Shown one piece after another: positions 1 through 7,422 of a stretch of DNA of 24,757 nt. A program made the translations under genes and the position numbers. The first letter of the stretch is position 1, and each line of letters opens with the position of its first letter. Under the pieces are notes generated by a model. The model had not been told where the DNA came from. It did not search any database and worked only from the letters and a program-made list of their open reading frames with translations. The stretch is from Archangiaceae bacterium (GTDB lineage Bacteria; Myxococcota; Myxococcia; Myxococcales; Myxococcaceae). The stretch spans positions 1-24,757 of the forward strand of contig JAHFDQ010000022.1 of assembly GCA_023248915.1 (NCBI GenBank), read 5' to 3'.

Positions 1-300
1 CAGCTCGTACGAGCCGGAAGCAGAGAAGGTCGCGGTGGTGGTCAGGGCGTGGGCGTCGCCGAAGGTGACGGTCCCTGGGCCGCTGCTCTTCGACCAGGTC
101 GCGGTGAGGGTGCTGCCCGAAGGCAACCCGTCATCGCTCGCCGCGCCGGCAAGGCTCGAGGAAGAGGGCAGGGTGATGGACTGGTCCGCTCCGGCATCGA
201 CGCTCGGCGGCTGGTTCACGTCGCCGGCATAGCCCTGACAGCCCGCAAGCATGGGGGCCGCAAGGCTGGCGGCGACGAGCAACACAAGGAGTCTGATCAT
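1..300 (-). CDS. PKD-like domain lipoprotein, 3' end beyond window
   Basis: Reading the minus strand from the ATG at 300 gives an open frame to the window edge (100 codons, no stop), so the C-terminal part is missing. Residues 1-20 form a short hydrophobic signal and residues 18-21 are a canonical lipobox (LAGC), so C21 should be lipidated. After it comes a pattern typical of PKD/REJ-like beta-sandwich domains: NQPPSVDAGADQ, an SITLPSSSSL strand, an SDDGLP turn, then TATWSKSSGPGTV and TTTATFSASGSYEL. Such domains are common in myxobacterial surface lipoproteins; ligand and role are unknown. It lies 96 bp downstream of the metallopeptidase gene on the same strand. No clear Shine-Dalgarno is visible, but the signal peptide and lipobox fix the start well. 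Confidence 0.8.
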   Translation of the reverse strand, partial: MIRLLVLLVAASLAAPMLAGCQGYAGDVNQPPSVDAGADQSITLPSSSSLAGAASDDGLPSGSTLTATWSKSSGPGTVTFGDAHALTTTATFSASGSYEL

Positions 301-396
301 GGATTGCTGACCCCCAGCATTGGGCTGACTCGGCGAGCTTGGCACATCCCCGCGCGACGGACACATCGCTCGGCTCGCGCCCTCGACTCCGCGCCC

Positions 397-987
397 TCAG
401 CGCAGCTCGCGGCTCCTCGCCAAGGCCTGAGGGTTCAGCTTGGCGGCGTTCTCGAGCATGCGGCGCCGCCGGCCGAAGGCGTCGCGAATCATCTTCGCCC
501 GCGTCTCGGCCGGGTAGTAGTCGCTCGGCTTGTGGGCCTCGAACGACTCGGCGGCGAGGAGGAATTCGCAGATGGCGTCGGGGTCGAGGCCGAGGTCTGC
601 GAGCGCCCGGCCGGCGAAGCGGTCGGCCTTGGCTTCCTCTTCCCGGTAGAGCGCGTCAAGCTGGGCCTTGGTGAGGCGGGACAGGTCGTCGTCGGGCCAG
701 GTCCACGGCTGGTGGCCGATCTCGTGCGCCAGCACCGCCACCAACAGGTCGTCGTCCTTCCGGTGCAGGCCGAGCAGCTCGAGCCCGAACGCGATGCGCC
801 CGCCGCGGTTGATGCTGGCGTTTTCGCCCTCGCACAGCTCGACCGAGAAGGCGGACTCGGGCGCTCCGAGCACGTCGGCCAGTTGCTCTTTGGCCAGGTC
901 GAGCTTCTTCAGCGACTTCTTGAGCGAGGGGTACCGGCGCCGGTCCACCAGCTTGGGAGGCCGCTTGCCGAAGAGCAGCGCGCCCAT
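397..987 (-). CDS. HEIGH-type zinc metallopeptidase (M48-like gluzincin)
   Basis: The product is 196 residues from the ATG at 987. The zinc-binding motif HEIGH (residues 88-92) follows a hydrophobic helix (LLVAVLA). About 25 residues later comes an acidic helix, EEEAKADRFAGRAL, resembling the ExxxD element that supplies the third zinc ligand in M48-type gluzincins. There is no signal peptide or membrane segment, so it is probably cytoplasmic, unlike integral-membrane HtpX. The frame stays open upstream to an ATG at 1077, but the extra 30 residues are low-complexity Ser/Pro/Thr and look untranslated, so I prefer 987. Its substrate is unknown. It is catalytically plausible because both histidines and the glutamate are present. 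Confidence 0.8.
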   Translation of the reverse strand: MGALLFGKRPPKLVDRRRYPSLKKSLKKLDLAKEQLADVLGAPESAFSVELCEGENASINRGGRIAFGLELLGLHRKDDDLLVAVLAHEIGHQPWTWPDDDLSRLTKAQLDALYREEEAKADRFAGRALADLGLDPDAICEFLLAAESFEAHKPSDYYPAETRAKMIRDAFGRRRRMLENAAKLNPQALARSRELR

Positions 988-1096
988 GGGGTGGCCCTGG
1001 GGCCGGACAATCCACGGCGAACTCGAAGTAAAGGAAGACGACGCCGTGGAGGAAGGTGGGTGGGCGCCGATTCGCATCGGAGTCAGTCTAGACCTC

Positions 1097-1133
1097 CGCT
1101 CACCCCGAGCGTAGCGGAGCGCAGCCGAGGGGC
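1097..1133. repeat. GC-rich REP-like palindromic element
   Basis: Perfect 7-bp arms CTCCGCT (1097-1103) and AGCGGAG (1113-1119) are separated by 9 bp. They are followed by a second imperfect palindromic part bounded by CCCC (1102-1105) and GGGG (1129-1132). It lies downstream of the coiled-coil lipoprotein gene (stop at 1170, minus strand) and upstream of the metallopeptidase start. The composition resembles REP-like intergenic elements found in many high-GC genomes. It could act as a transcription terminator or mRNA stabiliser for the minus-strand gene, but there is no U-tract. Only one copy was noticed in this window. Confidence 0.4.
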
Positions 1134-1169
1134 CGCCCTCGCCTCCGCTCGGGCTTTACGGAAAGGGGG

Positions 1170-2096
1170 TCAGCGCTTCTTGGTCTTCGCCGGCCCTGGC
1201 CGCTTCGCGGGCTGAGCCTTTCTCAGCGCCGCGACTGTCTTCAGCAGCGCTTTTGCCCGGGTCGAGCAGTGCTTCTGCACCGCCACGGGTGCGAGCTTGG
1301 CCCCGGCAACGAGCACCGTGGCATGGACCAGGGCCGGGGTGGAGTTCAGGGCCACGGCGGCGACGTCGGCGCAGCGCGCGTACTTCTCACGGGCGCCGTC
1401 CAGGAGCTCGGCCTTCTGGCCCTTGTCCTTCTCGACCTTCGCTTTGGCCTCGAGCTCGCCCGCCTGCTGGCGGTCAGTTGCGGGGCCATCGGCGAAGCCG
1501 ACGCGAGCCAGCGCGAACGCGATTTCCGAGCGCGCCTGCTCAAGCCGGGGGCGCAGCTCGCCGATGCGGGCCGCGTAGGGAGCGCTCTTGGGCTCCAAGT
1601 CCTTGCCGTCCTCGACGAGGCTGGCGAGGCCGGTGGCGGCGTCCTGGGCGGCCTTGGCCTCCGCGGCCGTCGCTTCCTTCTGGTGCACCGGCTCGAGCGC
1701 CCGGTCCAGGTCGGCCGCCGCGACGTCGATTTTCTGCCGGCGCTCGTCGACCGCCCGGTCCAGGTCGCGCTTATCGCGCTGTTGGCGAACGCCCGGAAGG
1801 GCCGCCTCGTCCTTGGCCAGGCGCTGGCGAAGCTGCTCGCGCTCAGGGTAGTAGCCCACGTCGGGGTCGGCGAGCGCCTTCTTCGCCTTGTCCACCCAGT
1901 CGGCCGCGTCGCCGGGCTCGAGGGCGCGCAGCTTGGCCTCGGCCTGGTCCATCGCCTTCTCGGCGTCGCTCGACTTTCGCTCGGCGTTGACCAATCGCGC
2001 CTCGAGCGTCGGAGGCCGACACGCGGCCGCCGCGATGAAGAGCAGGACCGGGGTCAGCCAGCGGTGCAGCCGAGCCGGTGCGCTCCCCTCACTCAT
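1170..2096 (-). CDS. Coiled-coil lipoprotein, function unknown
   Basis: This 308-residue product begins with a basic N-terminus and a hydrophobic segment (residues 14-25) ending at C26 in an AAAC lipobox-like site, so it is probably a lipoprotein. The rest is almost entirely charged and helical: Ala/Glu/Lys/Arg-rich heptad-like stretches at residues 30-60, 85-160 and 190-240 predict long coiled coils. A less charged segment (VAAVALNSTPALVHATVLVAGA, ~residues 243-264) follows, then a basic Lys/Pro tail ending in AKTKKR. I do not recognise a named family. The architecture suggests a periplasmic structural or scaffold lipoprotein. It is divergent from the methyltransferase locus, with about 100 bp between the likely starts. 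Confidence 0.75.
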   Translation of the reverse strand: MSEGSAPARLHRWLTPVLLFIAAAACRPPTLEARLVNAERKSSDAEKAMDQAEAKLRALEPGDAADWVDKAKKALADPDVGYYPEREQLRQRLAKDEAALPGVRQQRDKRDLDRAVDERRQKIDVAAADLDRALEPVHQKEATAAEAKAAQDAATGLASLVEDGKDLEPKSAPYAARIGELRPRLEQARSEIAFALARVGFADGPATDRQQAGELEAKAKVEKDKGQKAELLDGAREKYARCADVAAVALNSTPALVHATVLVAGAKLAPVAVQKHCSTRAKALLKTVAALRKAQPAKRPGPAKTKKR

Positions 2097-2195
2097 CAGC
2101 GGAACCTACCGGCAGCTCCACCGCCGGGGAAGCGCGCCGTGAACTCGGCGGCCATCGCCGCCACCGACCTTCCGGTGCGGTAGCGTCGAGAAACC

Positions 2196-2319
2196 TTGCC
2201 CGGGTTCGATTCCGAAGTCCGATTCACCATTGGCGCGCGCGAGGCACTCTGGCGCTCGGAAAGCGGCGCGCACGCTCCGTCGCGGCTGGCGCGGGTGGGT
2301 GACGAGTTGACCGCCGACG
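2196..2319 (+). pseudogene. Detached N-terminal remnant of the methyltransferase gene
   Basis: From a TTG at 2196 the plus strand encodes GFDSEVRFTIGAREALWRSE, then SGAHAPSRLARVGDELTADGG. From memory, full-length bacterial methyltransferases related to the gene at 2320 start with such a segment (RF-x-G...WRSE-xGAPxPxR...D-LTAD). They then carry roughly 100 residues (an AYRLACEGTALLWRGDF-type region) before a VVSLRELLG-like segment. Here LTADG is followed within a few bases by VVSLKTLLG in a different frame (frame 3 to frame 1). The simplest reading is an internal deletion that also shifted the frame. The join lies at about 2316-2322. Family details are recalled, not searched. Confidence 0.55.
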
Positions 2320-3024
2320 GTGGTTTCCCTGAAGACGTTGCTCGGCATGCTGGGAGCGGCCGAGTGGCACCGCAAGGGGCTGGAAGTGCCCGGGCTGAAG
2401 GGGCTGCTCCACCCGCGCTACGGCGTGTTTCTGCCCACCCGGACCGAGTACGTCGAGCTCTTGCTGAAGGCTCCGCCGCCTTTGGGTATGCGGGTGTTCG
2501 ACGTGGGCACGGGCACCGGCGTGCTCTCGTTTGTCCTGCTCCAGCGCGGCGCGGACAGGGCGTTGGGAACCGACCTGGACCCGAGGTCGGTCGCCTGCGC
2601 GAAAGAGAACGCCGAGCGGCTCGGGCTGGGGGGCCGCTTCGTGGCCGAGGAGCGGGACCTCTTCCCCGATGGACGGGCTGACCTCGTCGTCTGCAACCCA
2701 CCGTGGATTCCCGAGCCGCCGAAGAATCGGGTCGACCGCGCGGTGTTCGACCCGGGCAGCGCCTTCCTCAGGGCGTTTCTGGAAGGGCTCGGCGCGCACC
2801 TGTCTCCGGGCGGCGAGGGCTGGCTGCTGCTGTCGAACCTGGCCGAGCTTCTGGGGCTGCGGCCCGCGGCGTTTCTCGCCGAGCGCCTGGCCGAAGCCGG
2901 GCTGGCGGTGAAGTGGAAGAAGGACACCGCGGCCGGACACCCCCGTGCCTACGACCGGTCCGACCCTCTGCACGCGGCCCGCTCGGCGGAAGTCACCACC
3001 TTGTACTGCCTCGCGGTGGCTTGA
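2320..3024 (+). CDS. Class I SAM-dependent methyltransferase, probably truncated
   Basis: The product is 234 residues from a GTG at 2320; the alternative ATG at 2347 gives 225. The Rossmann methyltransferase core is intact: motif I VFDVGTGTGVLS (residues 59-70, glycine loop), an acidic residue ending strand 2 (GTDLDP, ~83-88), motif IV NPPWIP (126-131), and later strands around the GEGWLLLSNL segment. NPPW at motif IV is typical of methyltransferases acting on planar nitrogen in nucleobases or glutamine side chains, but the substrate is unknown. The upstream frame is blocked by a TGA at 2308-2310, and neither start has a convincing Shine-Dalgarno. Together with the remnant at 2196-2319 this suggests a decayed or N-terminally shortened gene. 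It could still be made as a stand-alone core. Confidence 0.75.
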   Translation: MVSLKTLLGMLGAAEWHRKGLEVPGLKGLLHPRYGVFLPTRTEYVELLLKAPPPLGMRVFDVGTGTGVLSFVLLQRGADRALGTDLDPRSVACAKENAERLGLGGRFVAEERDLFPDGRADLVVCNPPWIPEPPKNRVDRAVFDPGSAFLRAFLEGLGAHLSPGGEGWLLLSNLAELLGLRPAAFLAERLAEAGLAVKWKKDTAAGHPRAYDRSDPLHAARSAEVTTLYCLAVA

Positions 3025-3077
3025 GCTCCTCGTTCGGTCCATTGCGCTCGGCGGGTCGGTCGGGTGTATTGCATCGC

Positions 3078-3084
3078 GAAGGAG
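3078..3084 (+). promoter_or_regulatory. Strong ribosome binding site fixing the GTG start at 3091
   Basis: GAAGGAG lies 6 bases before GTG 3091. This outweighs the longer in-frame GTG at 3064 and places the signal peptide correctly at the N-terminus of the Cys-rich lipoprotein. Confidence 0.7.
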
Positions 3085-3090
3085 TTCCAG

Positions 3091-5433
3091 GTGACCGAAC
3101 CATTCCCCTTGCACCGCGGCATTCGAGTCTGGGTGGCGGCGGTTTCACTCGCGCTGTGGGGGACGCTCGGCTGCGGCCCGGTGGCGGCGACCTGCACTCC
3201 CGCCAACTGCCACGGTTGCTGCACGGCCGACGCCCGCTGCCTGCCCGGCGACAGCAGCAGCTCGTGCGGCTTCGCCGGCGCCGAGTGCAAGGACTGCGAG
3301 CAGGGCACCTGCGGGACTGGCAGGTGCATGATGCCGATCGCTCCGCCCTGCAACCCGGGGTTCACCGTGTGCGGCAATCAGTGCACGACGCTGGACACCG
3401 ACCCGCACCATTGCGGAACCTGCGCCACCGCCTGCGGAACCAACGAGGAATGCGCGGGCGGCCAGTGCCATTGCGCCACCGGGAAGACCCGCTGCGGGTC
3501 GGCGTGCCTCGACCTGCAGACCGACGACGCCAACTGCGGCGCTTGCGGCACCCCTTGCGGGTCGGGGCTCACCTGCGCCGGCGGCACCTGTCACTGCGCG
3601 GCCGGAAAGACGAAGTGCGGCAGCGTGTGCGTGGACCTGGCGACCGACGCGAACAACTGCGGCACCTGTGGCACCACCTGCGCCCCGCCCTATGCCTGCG
3701 ACCAGAGCTCGTGCGTCTGCGCCAGCCCGATGCTCGCCTGCGGGTCGGACTGCCTCGACCCGAACACCGACGTGAATAACTGCGGCGGCTGCGGAAACGT
3801 CTGCCAGCCCGGCCAGGGCTGCTCGCACGGCGGGTGCACCGGCTGCCCCACGTCCCAGGTACAGTGCGCGGGCGGCTGCACCAACACCCAGGTCGACGTG
3901 AACAACTGCGGCGCGTGCGGCACGGTGTGCCCTCCGACGTTGCAGTGCAGCGGCGGGGTGTGCGGGTGCAAGCCGGTGCAGACCCTGTGCGGCAGCACCT
4001 GCGCGTTTACGCAAACCGACCCGACCAACTGCGGAGGCTGCGGCGTCACCTGCCTCACGGGGTGGACTTGCGTCGTCGGCACCTGCCTGCCGCCCTGTCC
4101 CGCCGGGCAGGCCACCTGTTCGGGCCTGTGCGTCGATGTCCAGACCGACGTCATGAATTGCGGCGGCTGCGGCCAGAAGTGCCTCGGCGGCACCTGCTCG
4201 GGCGGCACCTGTCAGACCTGCAACAGCGGGACCACCGACTGCGACGGCGACGGGTGGCTCGTCTCGGAAGGAGACTGCTGCGACACCCCGGCCGACTGTT
4301 CCATCGACCCCCGGCTGGTGAACCCGGGCGCGCTCGAGCTGGCCGGCAACGGCATCGACGACAACTGCAACGGGCTGATGGACGCGGCCGACGCCGTCGA
4401 CGGCCAGCCCTGCGACACCGGCCTCACCTCGAATTCCACCAACGCCACGGACTACGCGAAGGCATTCGGCATCTGCCGCACCACGGTCGAGACGCCGGTG
4501 TCCCTGTCGCAGAAGACGTGGGGGCTCATCTCCGCGAAGTGGCTGCGGGCCGACGGCAGCGCGCTCAGCTACGCCGGAGCCGCGTCGATTCGGCCGGGCT
4601 TCGGCGCCAGCATCGTCCCCCAGGAAGGCCAGAGCCTGGTCGTGCTCTCGAGCGGCATCGCGGCGGACGCCACCCAAACAAACCCCGGCCCGAACGGCGG
4701 CCCGGTGGCAAACCAGAGCGAACCCCACGGCAGCGCTGACGAGGTGAGCATCCAGACCTGCTCGCTGCCCTACTGCATCAGCGACTGGTACTCGACCCCG
4801 AACCCTCCTTTGAAGGCGGCGAACGCGCTGCCCTCGGCCCCCGCATGCGGGGCGAGCTCCGCGGACAGCACCGCCTCGGACTCGGTGATGCTGGTGTTGC
4901 GGCTGCGCGCCCCGACCAACGCGAGGAGCTTCTCGTTCAAGGGCTACTTCCTGTCCGACGAATACCCGGAGTTCGTGTGCTCGACGTTCAACGACCAACT
5001 GGTCGCGCTCGTCACCACTCCGGGGGGCACGCCCTCGCCCTGGCCCAACCCGGTCGACATGAACCTGATGACGTACGAGAAGGCAGGCCAGAAGTGGCCG
5101 ATTGGAATCAACGTCGCCGCGGGCACCGACCTGTTCTCGGTCTGCGACAGCCAGACCGCGAATCCGCTCTGCTGGGACTCGGACGTCAGCGCGCTGTCGT
5201 GCTCGCTCGGGTCCGGCCAGCTCGCGGGGACCGGCTTCGAGGCGCCGTCGGGCGGCTGCACCCAGGGTGGCGGTACGAAGTGGCTGACGACGACGGGCAG
5301 CGTGATTCCGGGCGGCATTCTCGAGCTGCGCATCGGCGTGTGGGACGTGGGAGACCACGCCTACGACTCGACCGCGCTCATCGACGGGTTCAGTTGGCAG
5401 ACCGTGGTGCGCAAGCCGGGCACGCACGGCTGA
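3091..5433 (+). CDS. Cys-rich repeat surface protein with MopE-like and choice-of-anchor L-like domains
   Basis: The product is 780 residues. Residues 10-28 are a hydrophobic signal ending in a lipobox-like TLGC (C28). After a short Cys-rich region come seven tandem units from residue ~91 to ~375, each about 40-45 residues, with the pattern CGxxC-x6-D-x3-NCGxCGxxC. This resembles the cysteine-rich repeat proteins of Myxococcus (MXAN_6577-like, from memory). Residues ~384-430 contain DGDG...EGDCC...NPGALE...NGIDDNCNG, a MopE-type putative metal-binding motif. The remainder (about 470-780) includes FSFKGYFLSDEYPEFVCSTF and matches the choice-of-anchor L type found in secreted bacterial proteins. 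It is a disulfide-rich outer-surface protein of unknown function. Its stop is 17 bp from that of the convergent gene. Confidence 0.85.
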   Translation: MTEPFPLHRGIRVWVAAVSLALWGTLGCGPVAATCTPANCHGCCTADARCLPGDSSSSCGFAGAECKDCEQGTCGTGRCMMPIAPPCNPGFTVCGNQCTTLDTDPHHCGTCATACGTNEECAGGQCHCATGKTRCGSACLDLQTDDANCGACGTPCGSGLTCAGGTCHCAAGKTKCGSVCVDLATDANNCGTCGTTCAPPYACDQSSCVCASPMLACGSDCLDPNTDVNNCGGCGNVCQPGQGCSHGGCTGCPTSQVQCAGGCTNTQVDVNNCGACGTVCPPTLQCSGGVCGCKPVQTLCGSTCAFTQTDPTNCGGCGVTCLTGWTCVVGTCLPPCPAGQATCSGLCVDVQTDVMNCGGCGQKCLGGTCSGGTCQTCNSGTTDCDGDGWLVSEGDCCDTPADCSIDPRLVNPGALELAGNGIDDNCNGLMDAADAVDGQPCDTGLTSNSTNATDYAKAFGICRTTVETPVSLSQKTWGLISAKWLRADGSALSYAGAASIRPGFGASIVPQEGQSLVVLSSGIAADATQTNPGPNGGPVANQSEPHGSADEVSIQTCSLPYCISDWYSTPNPPLKAANALPSAPACGASSADSTASDSVMLVLRLRAPTNARSFSFKGYFLSDEYPEFVCSTFNDQLVALVTTPGGTPSPWPNPVDMNLMTYEKAGQKWPIGINVAAGTDLFSVCDSQTANPLCWDSDVSALSCSLGSGQLAGTGFEAPSGGCTQGGGTKWLTTTGSVIPGGILELRIGVWDVGDHAYDSTALIDGFSWQTVVRKPGTHG
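3361..4215 (+). repeat. Seven tandem Cys-rich coding repeats
   Basis: Units begin at the CGNQC, CGSAC, CGSVC, CGSDC, CAGGC, CGSTC and CSGLC motifs. Each continues to a HCG/NCG-x-C(G/A)xxC block 15-20 residues later. Unit length varies by a few residues, so this is a protein-level repeat rather than a recent DNA duplication. Confidence 0.8.
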
Positions 5434-5450
5434 AGTAGCGCAGCCCGGGC

Positions 5451-6587
5451 CTACGGCGCCTTCAAGCGGTCGGTGCCGACCCACTCGTCCCACGAATCGG
5501 CGTAGCCGTCGTAGTGAATCTTGAACTTGCCGTCCTTGGCGCCCTTGATCGCCGCGGGGTACCAGCTGCCCTTCCAGTTCACCTGAACCTTGGCGCCGAC
5601 GACGTAGGCTCCGCCCGGGGCGGCGGCGGGGACTACTTTCGCTGGAACCGGGGCAGGGGCAGGGGCAGGCGACGGTTCCGGCGCGGGAGCGGGCGCCGCC
5701 GCGACGGGCGCGGAGTCGGCAACCGGCGCCGCCGATGCCTCCGCCGCCTTGGCCTCGGGCGCGGCCGGCTTCGCGACCACGGCGGCCGCCTCGTCCGACT
5801 TCGCCGCTTCCTTCGGGGCGAACAACCCCATGCCGGTGCCGCCGAGCGCGAGGACTCCGCCGATGGCGAACCCCAGCGTCCGGTGGAGCTTCGTCTTGCC
5901 GAACAGCACCTCTCGCCCTTCGGACGAAAGGACGAGCTTGCCGGCCAACGCGCCCGGGGGTTCGACGATGGTGGTGCCTTGCAGCGCTCCGAGCACGTAC
6001 AGCGTCTGGCTGGGCTTGAGGATGGTTTCCGTGCCGACGAAGCCGGTGGTGCGGGCGTCCTTGGGCAGGGCCGGCGTGTCGTACTTGAGCTTGCCGAACT
6101 CGAGCACCGGCGGGGCCGATACGCCTTTCACCGCGTCCTTGAAGGTGCCGACCTTCACCGTGCTCTGGTGCACCTCGACCATCTTGGCGTCGGGCTTCTT
6201 GCTCAGGTCGACGGTGACGGCTCCGGTTCCGTCGGAGACCGAGACGGAGGCTCCCTTGTATTCGGACATCACCGTGCTGGTGCCGCGCTGGGTCTCGGTG
6301 CCCTTATCGGTCACCTTGTCCTTTTCCCACTTGCGCTCGATTTTGACTTCGTAGGCCATGCAGCGCTCGCCGCTCATCGGAGCCGCGAGCAGCCCGGCGC
6401 CGTCGGCCACCTGGCCCTCGGTCGAGACCAGGCCCTTGGCGTCGGCCGCTCCCTGGCCGGCCTTGGCAATCTCGGAGGGTTTCTTGAACGGAACGGTCGT
6501 TATCTTCTTGAGCTTCAACATCATGCGGACGCCGAAGATCAGTCCGACGGCACCGAAGACCGCGAGAATCCACCCAATCAGGCTCAT
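5451..6587 (-). CDS. Membrane protein with GIDE-like domain and C-terminal Tudor-knot-like domain
   Basis: The product is 378 residues from ATG 6587, preceded by GGAGGG (6594-6599) at 6 bases; the open frame continues upstream but lacks such a signal. Residues 3-20 form a membrane helix. Residues ~70-230 (GERCMAYEVKIERKW...SVSDGTGAVTVDL) resemble the GIDE domain, known from the mitochondrial E3 ligase MULAN/MAPL and from bacterial membrane proteins that lack the RING finger. A second helix spans about 237-256. A long Ala/Pro/Glu linker (260-325) leads to residues 329-376 (VGAKVQVNWKGSWYPAAIKG, then IHYDGYADSWDEWV), which match Tudor-knot/chromo-barrel folds, including the aromatic residues and the YxGxxxxxDEWV signature. 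Function is unknown. Family calls are by eye. Confidence 0.75.
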   Translation of the reverse strand: MSLIGWILAVFGAVGLIFGVRMMLKLKKITTVPFKKPSEIAKAGQGAADAKGLVSTEGQVADGAGLLAAPMSGERCMAYEVKIERKWEKDKVTDKGTETQRGTSTVMSEYKGASVSVSDGTGAVTVDLSKKPDAKMVEVHQSTVKVGTFKDAVKGVSAPPVLEFGKLKYDTPALPKDARTTGFVGTETILKPSQTLYVLGALQGTTIVEPPGALAGKLVLSSEGREVLFGKTKLHRTLGFAIGGVLALGGTGMGLFAPKEAAKSDEAAAVVAKPAAPEAKAAEASAAPVADSAPVAAAPAPAPEPSPAPAPAPVPAKVVPAAAPGGAYVVGAKVQVNWKGSWYPAAIKGAKDGKFKIHYDGYADSWDEWVGTDRLKAP

Positions 6588-6810
6588 TGTGCACCCTCCA
6601 GACTTCGAGCAGGGGCCGAGGCTACCGCAAGAGGTTGCGGGGTCACATCGCAATTGTTTTGCAGCGCTGCCGTTCCTCGTCACCTCAGTTTCTCGCAAGG
6701 GGTTGATTCAGGCGCTGTCGGATGGCTGCTCACCCAATCTCGCGAACGGCTCGCGGGTTGCACGGGCCGCAGACCGAAGTCGGAAGGCAGTACTTCACCG
6801 AGGACAAACC
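6588..6810. other. Divergent intergenic region, promoters expected but not resolved
   Basis: This 223-bp gap separates the divergently transcribed GIDE/Tudor gene and the membrane-protein block, so it should hold both promoters. I see no convincing -35/-10 pair on either strand. Short symmetric elements are present: TTGCG (6635-6639) and CGCAA (6649-6653) with a 9-bp spacer, and the 10-bp palindrome GCAGCGCTGC (6661-6670). Either could be an operator or chance. The AT content is slightly higher around 6650-6660. Confidence 0.4.
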
Positions 6811-7422
6811 ATGCACTTGAACCGGCAGACCTTGCCCGGGCTCGGACGCTTTGCACTTCAAGCTCTGGACCGACCTGCGCGTACCGCGCTCGACCTGTCG
6901 GTGCGACCCATGCTCTTCACCGCGCCACCGGCGCTGGTCGGCCTGGGGCTGGTGGCGCTGGCCTGCGCCTTTGGAGACGCCCTGGTGCCGGCATCGCTCA
7001 TACCCGGGGTGAGGCTCGACCTACTGCGCGCGGCGCTCGAGGCGCTCATCGTGGTGACGCCGAGCGGAGTGGTGGTAGCGACACTTCTAGGCGTACGCGC
7101 CTCGCCCGGCATGTTGCTGTCCACGACGTCGCTGGCGCTGTTCACCGCCGGAGTGGTGGCGGCGTGCCTGAGCCCGCTCACCGCGCTGCTCGCGGTGGTT
7201 TCGAGCTCGGCGCCCGCGGTTACGCTGGTGCCGGTGCTTCTGCTGCCAGCGGTGGTGCTGGGCGTGCTTGGAGCCGTCCCGGTGCGTGTTCTCGATTCCG
7301 TCGACGGCACCCCCGTCGCGCGCGGGTTCGGACGAGCGCAGGCACTCGTGCTCTTCGCCGTCTTCCTGGCGCGCGCCCACAGCCTGTCCGTGGTGGTCGG
7401 GCACATGAGGGGCGTTCAATGA
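6811..7422 (+). CDS. Integral membrane protein, unknown family
   Basis: The product is 203 residues from ATG 6811, with a weak AGGA upstream. It has about five hydrophobic segments: ~34-60 (with FTAPPALVGLGLVALACAFG), ~67-93, ~96-127, ~130-155 and ~173-197. The first ~33 residues are amphipathic and basic. The stop overlaps the next gene's start in an ATGA (7419-7422), implying translational coupling. The next gene has a similar five-segment pattern and an amphipathic N-terminal helix, so the two may be distant paralogues (inference). No catalytic motif is visible. It is the first gene of a three-gene block that I do not recognise. Confidence 0.75.
   Translation: MHLNRQTLPGLGRFALQALDRPARTALDLSVRPMLFTAPPALVGLGLVALACAFGDALVPASLIPGVRLDLLRAALEALIVVTPSGVVVATLLGVRASPGMLLSTTSLALFTAGVVAACLSPLTALLAVVSSSAPAVTLVPVLLLPAVVLGVLGAVPVRVLDSVDGTPVARGFGRAQALVLFAVFLARAHSLSVVVGHMRGVQ

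Noticed and set aside
49..1215. 388-codon plus-strand frame at the left edge
   Set aside because: It covers two minus-strand genes with a lipobox and a HEIGH motif, and itself shows only shadow composition.
3145..5493. 782-codon open frame on the minus strand opposite the Cys-rich gene
   Set aside because: It is a high-GC shadow: composition is Arg/Ala/Val/Gly with no domains, while the plus strand has a signal peptide, ribosome site and clear repeats.
6635..6670. Short palindromes in the divergent region considered as a defined operator
   Set aside because: Arms of 5 bp and a single 10-bp palindrome are not distinctive at this GC content; left as a note only.
5514..7422. Long plus-strand open frames running through the GIDE/Tudor gene into the membrane-protein block
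   Set aside because: They are antisense to a gene with a good start and recognisable domains; only the parts after 6811 and 7419 look like real proteins.
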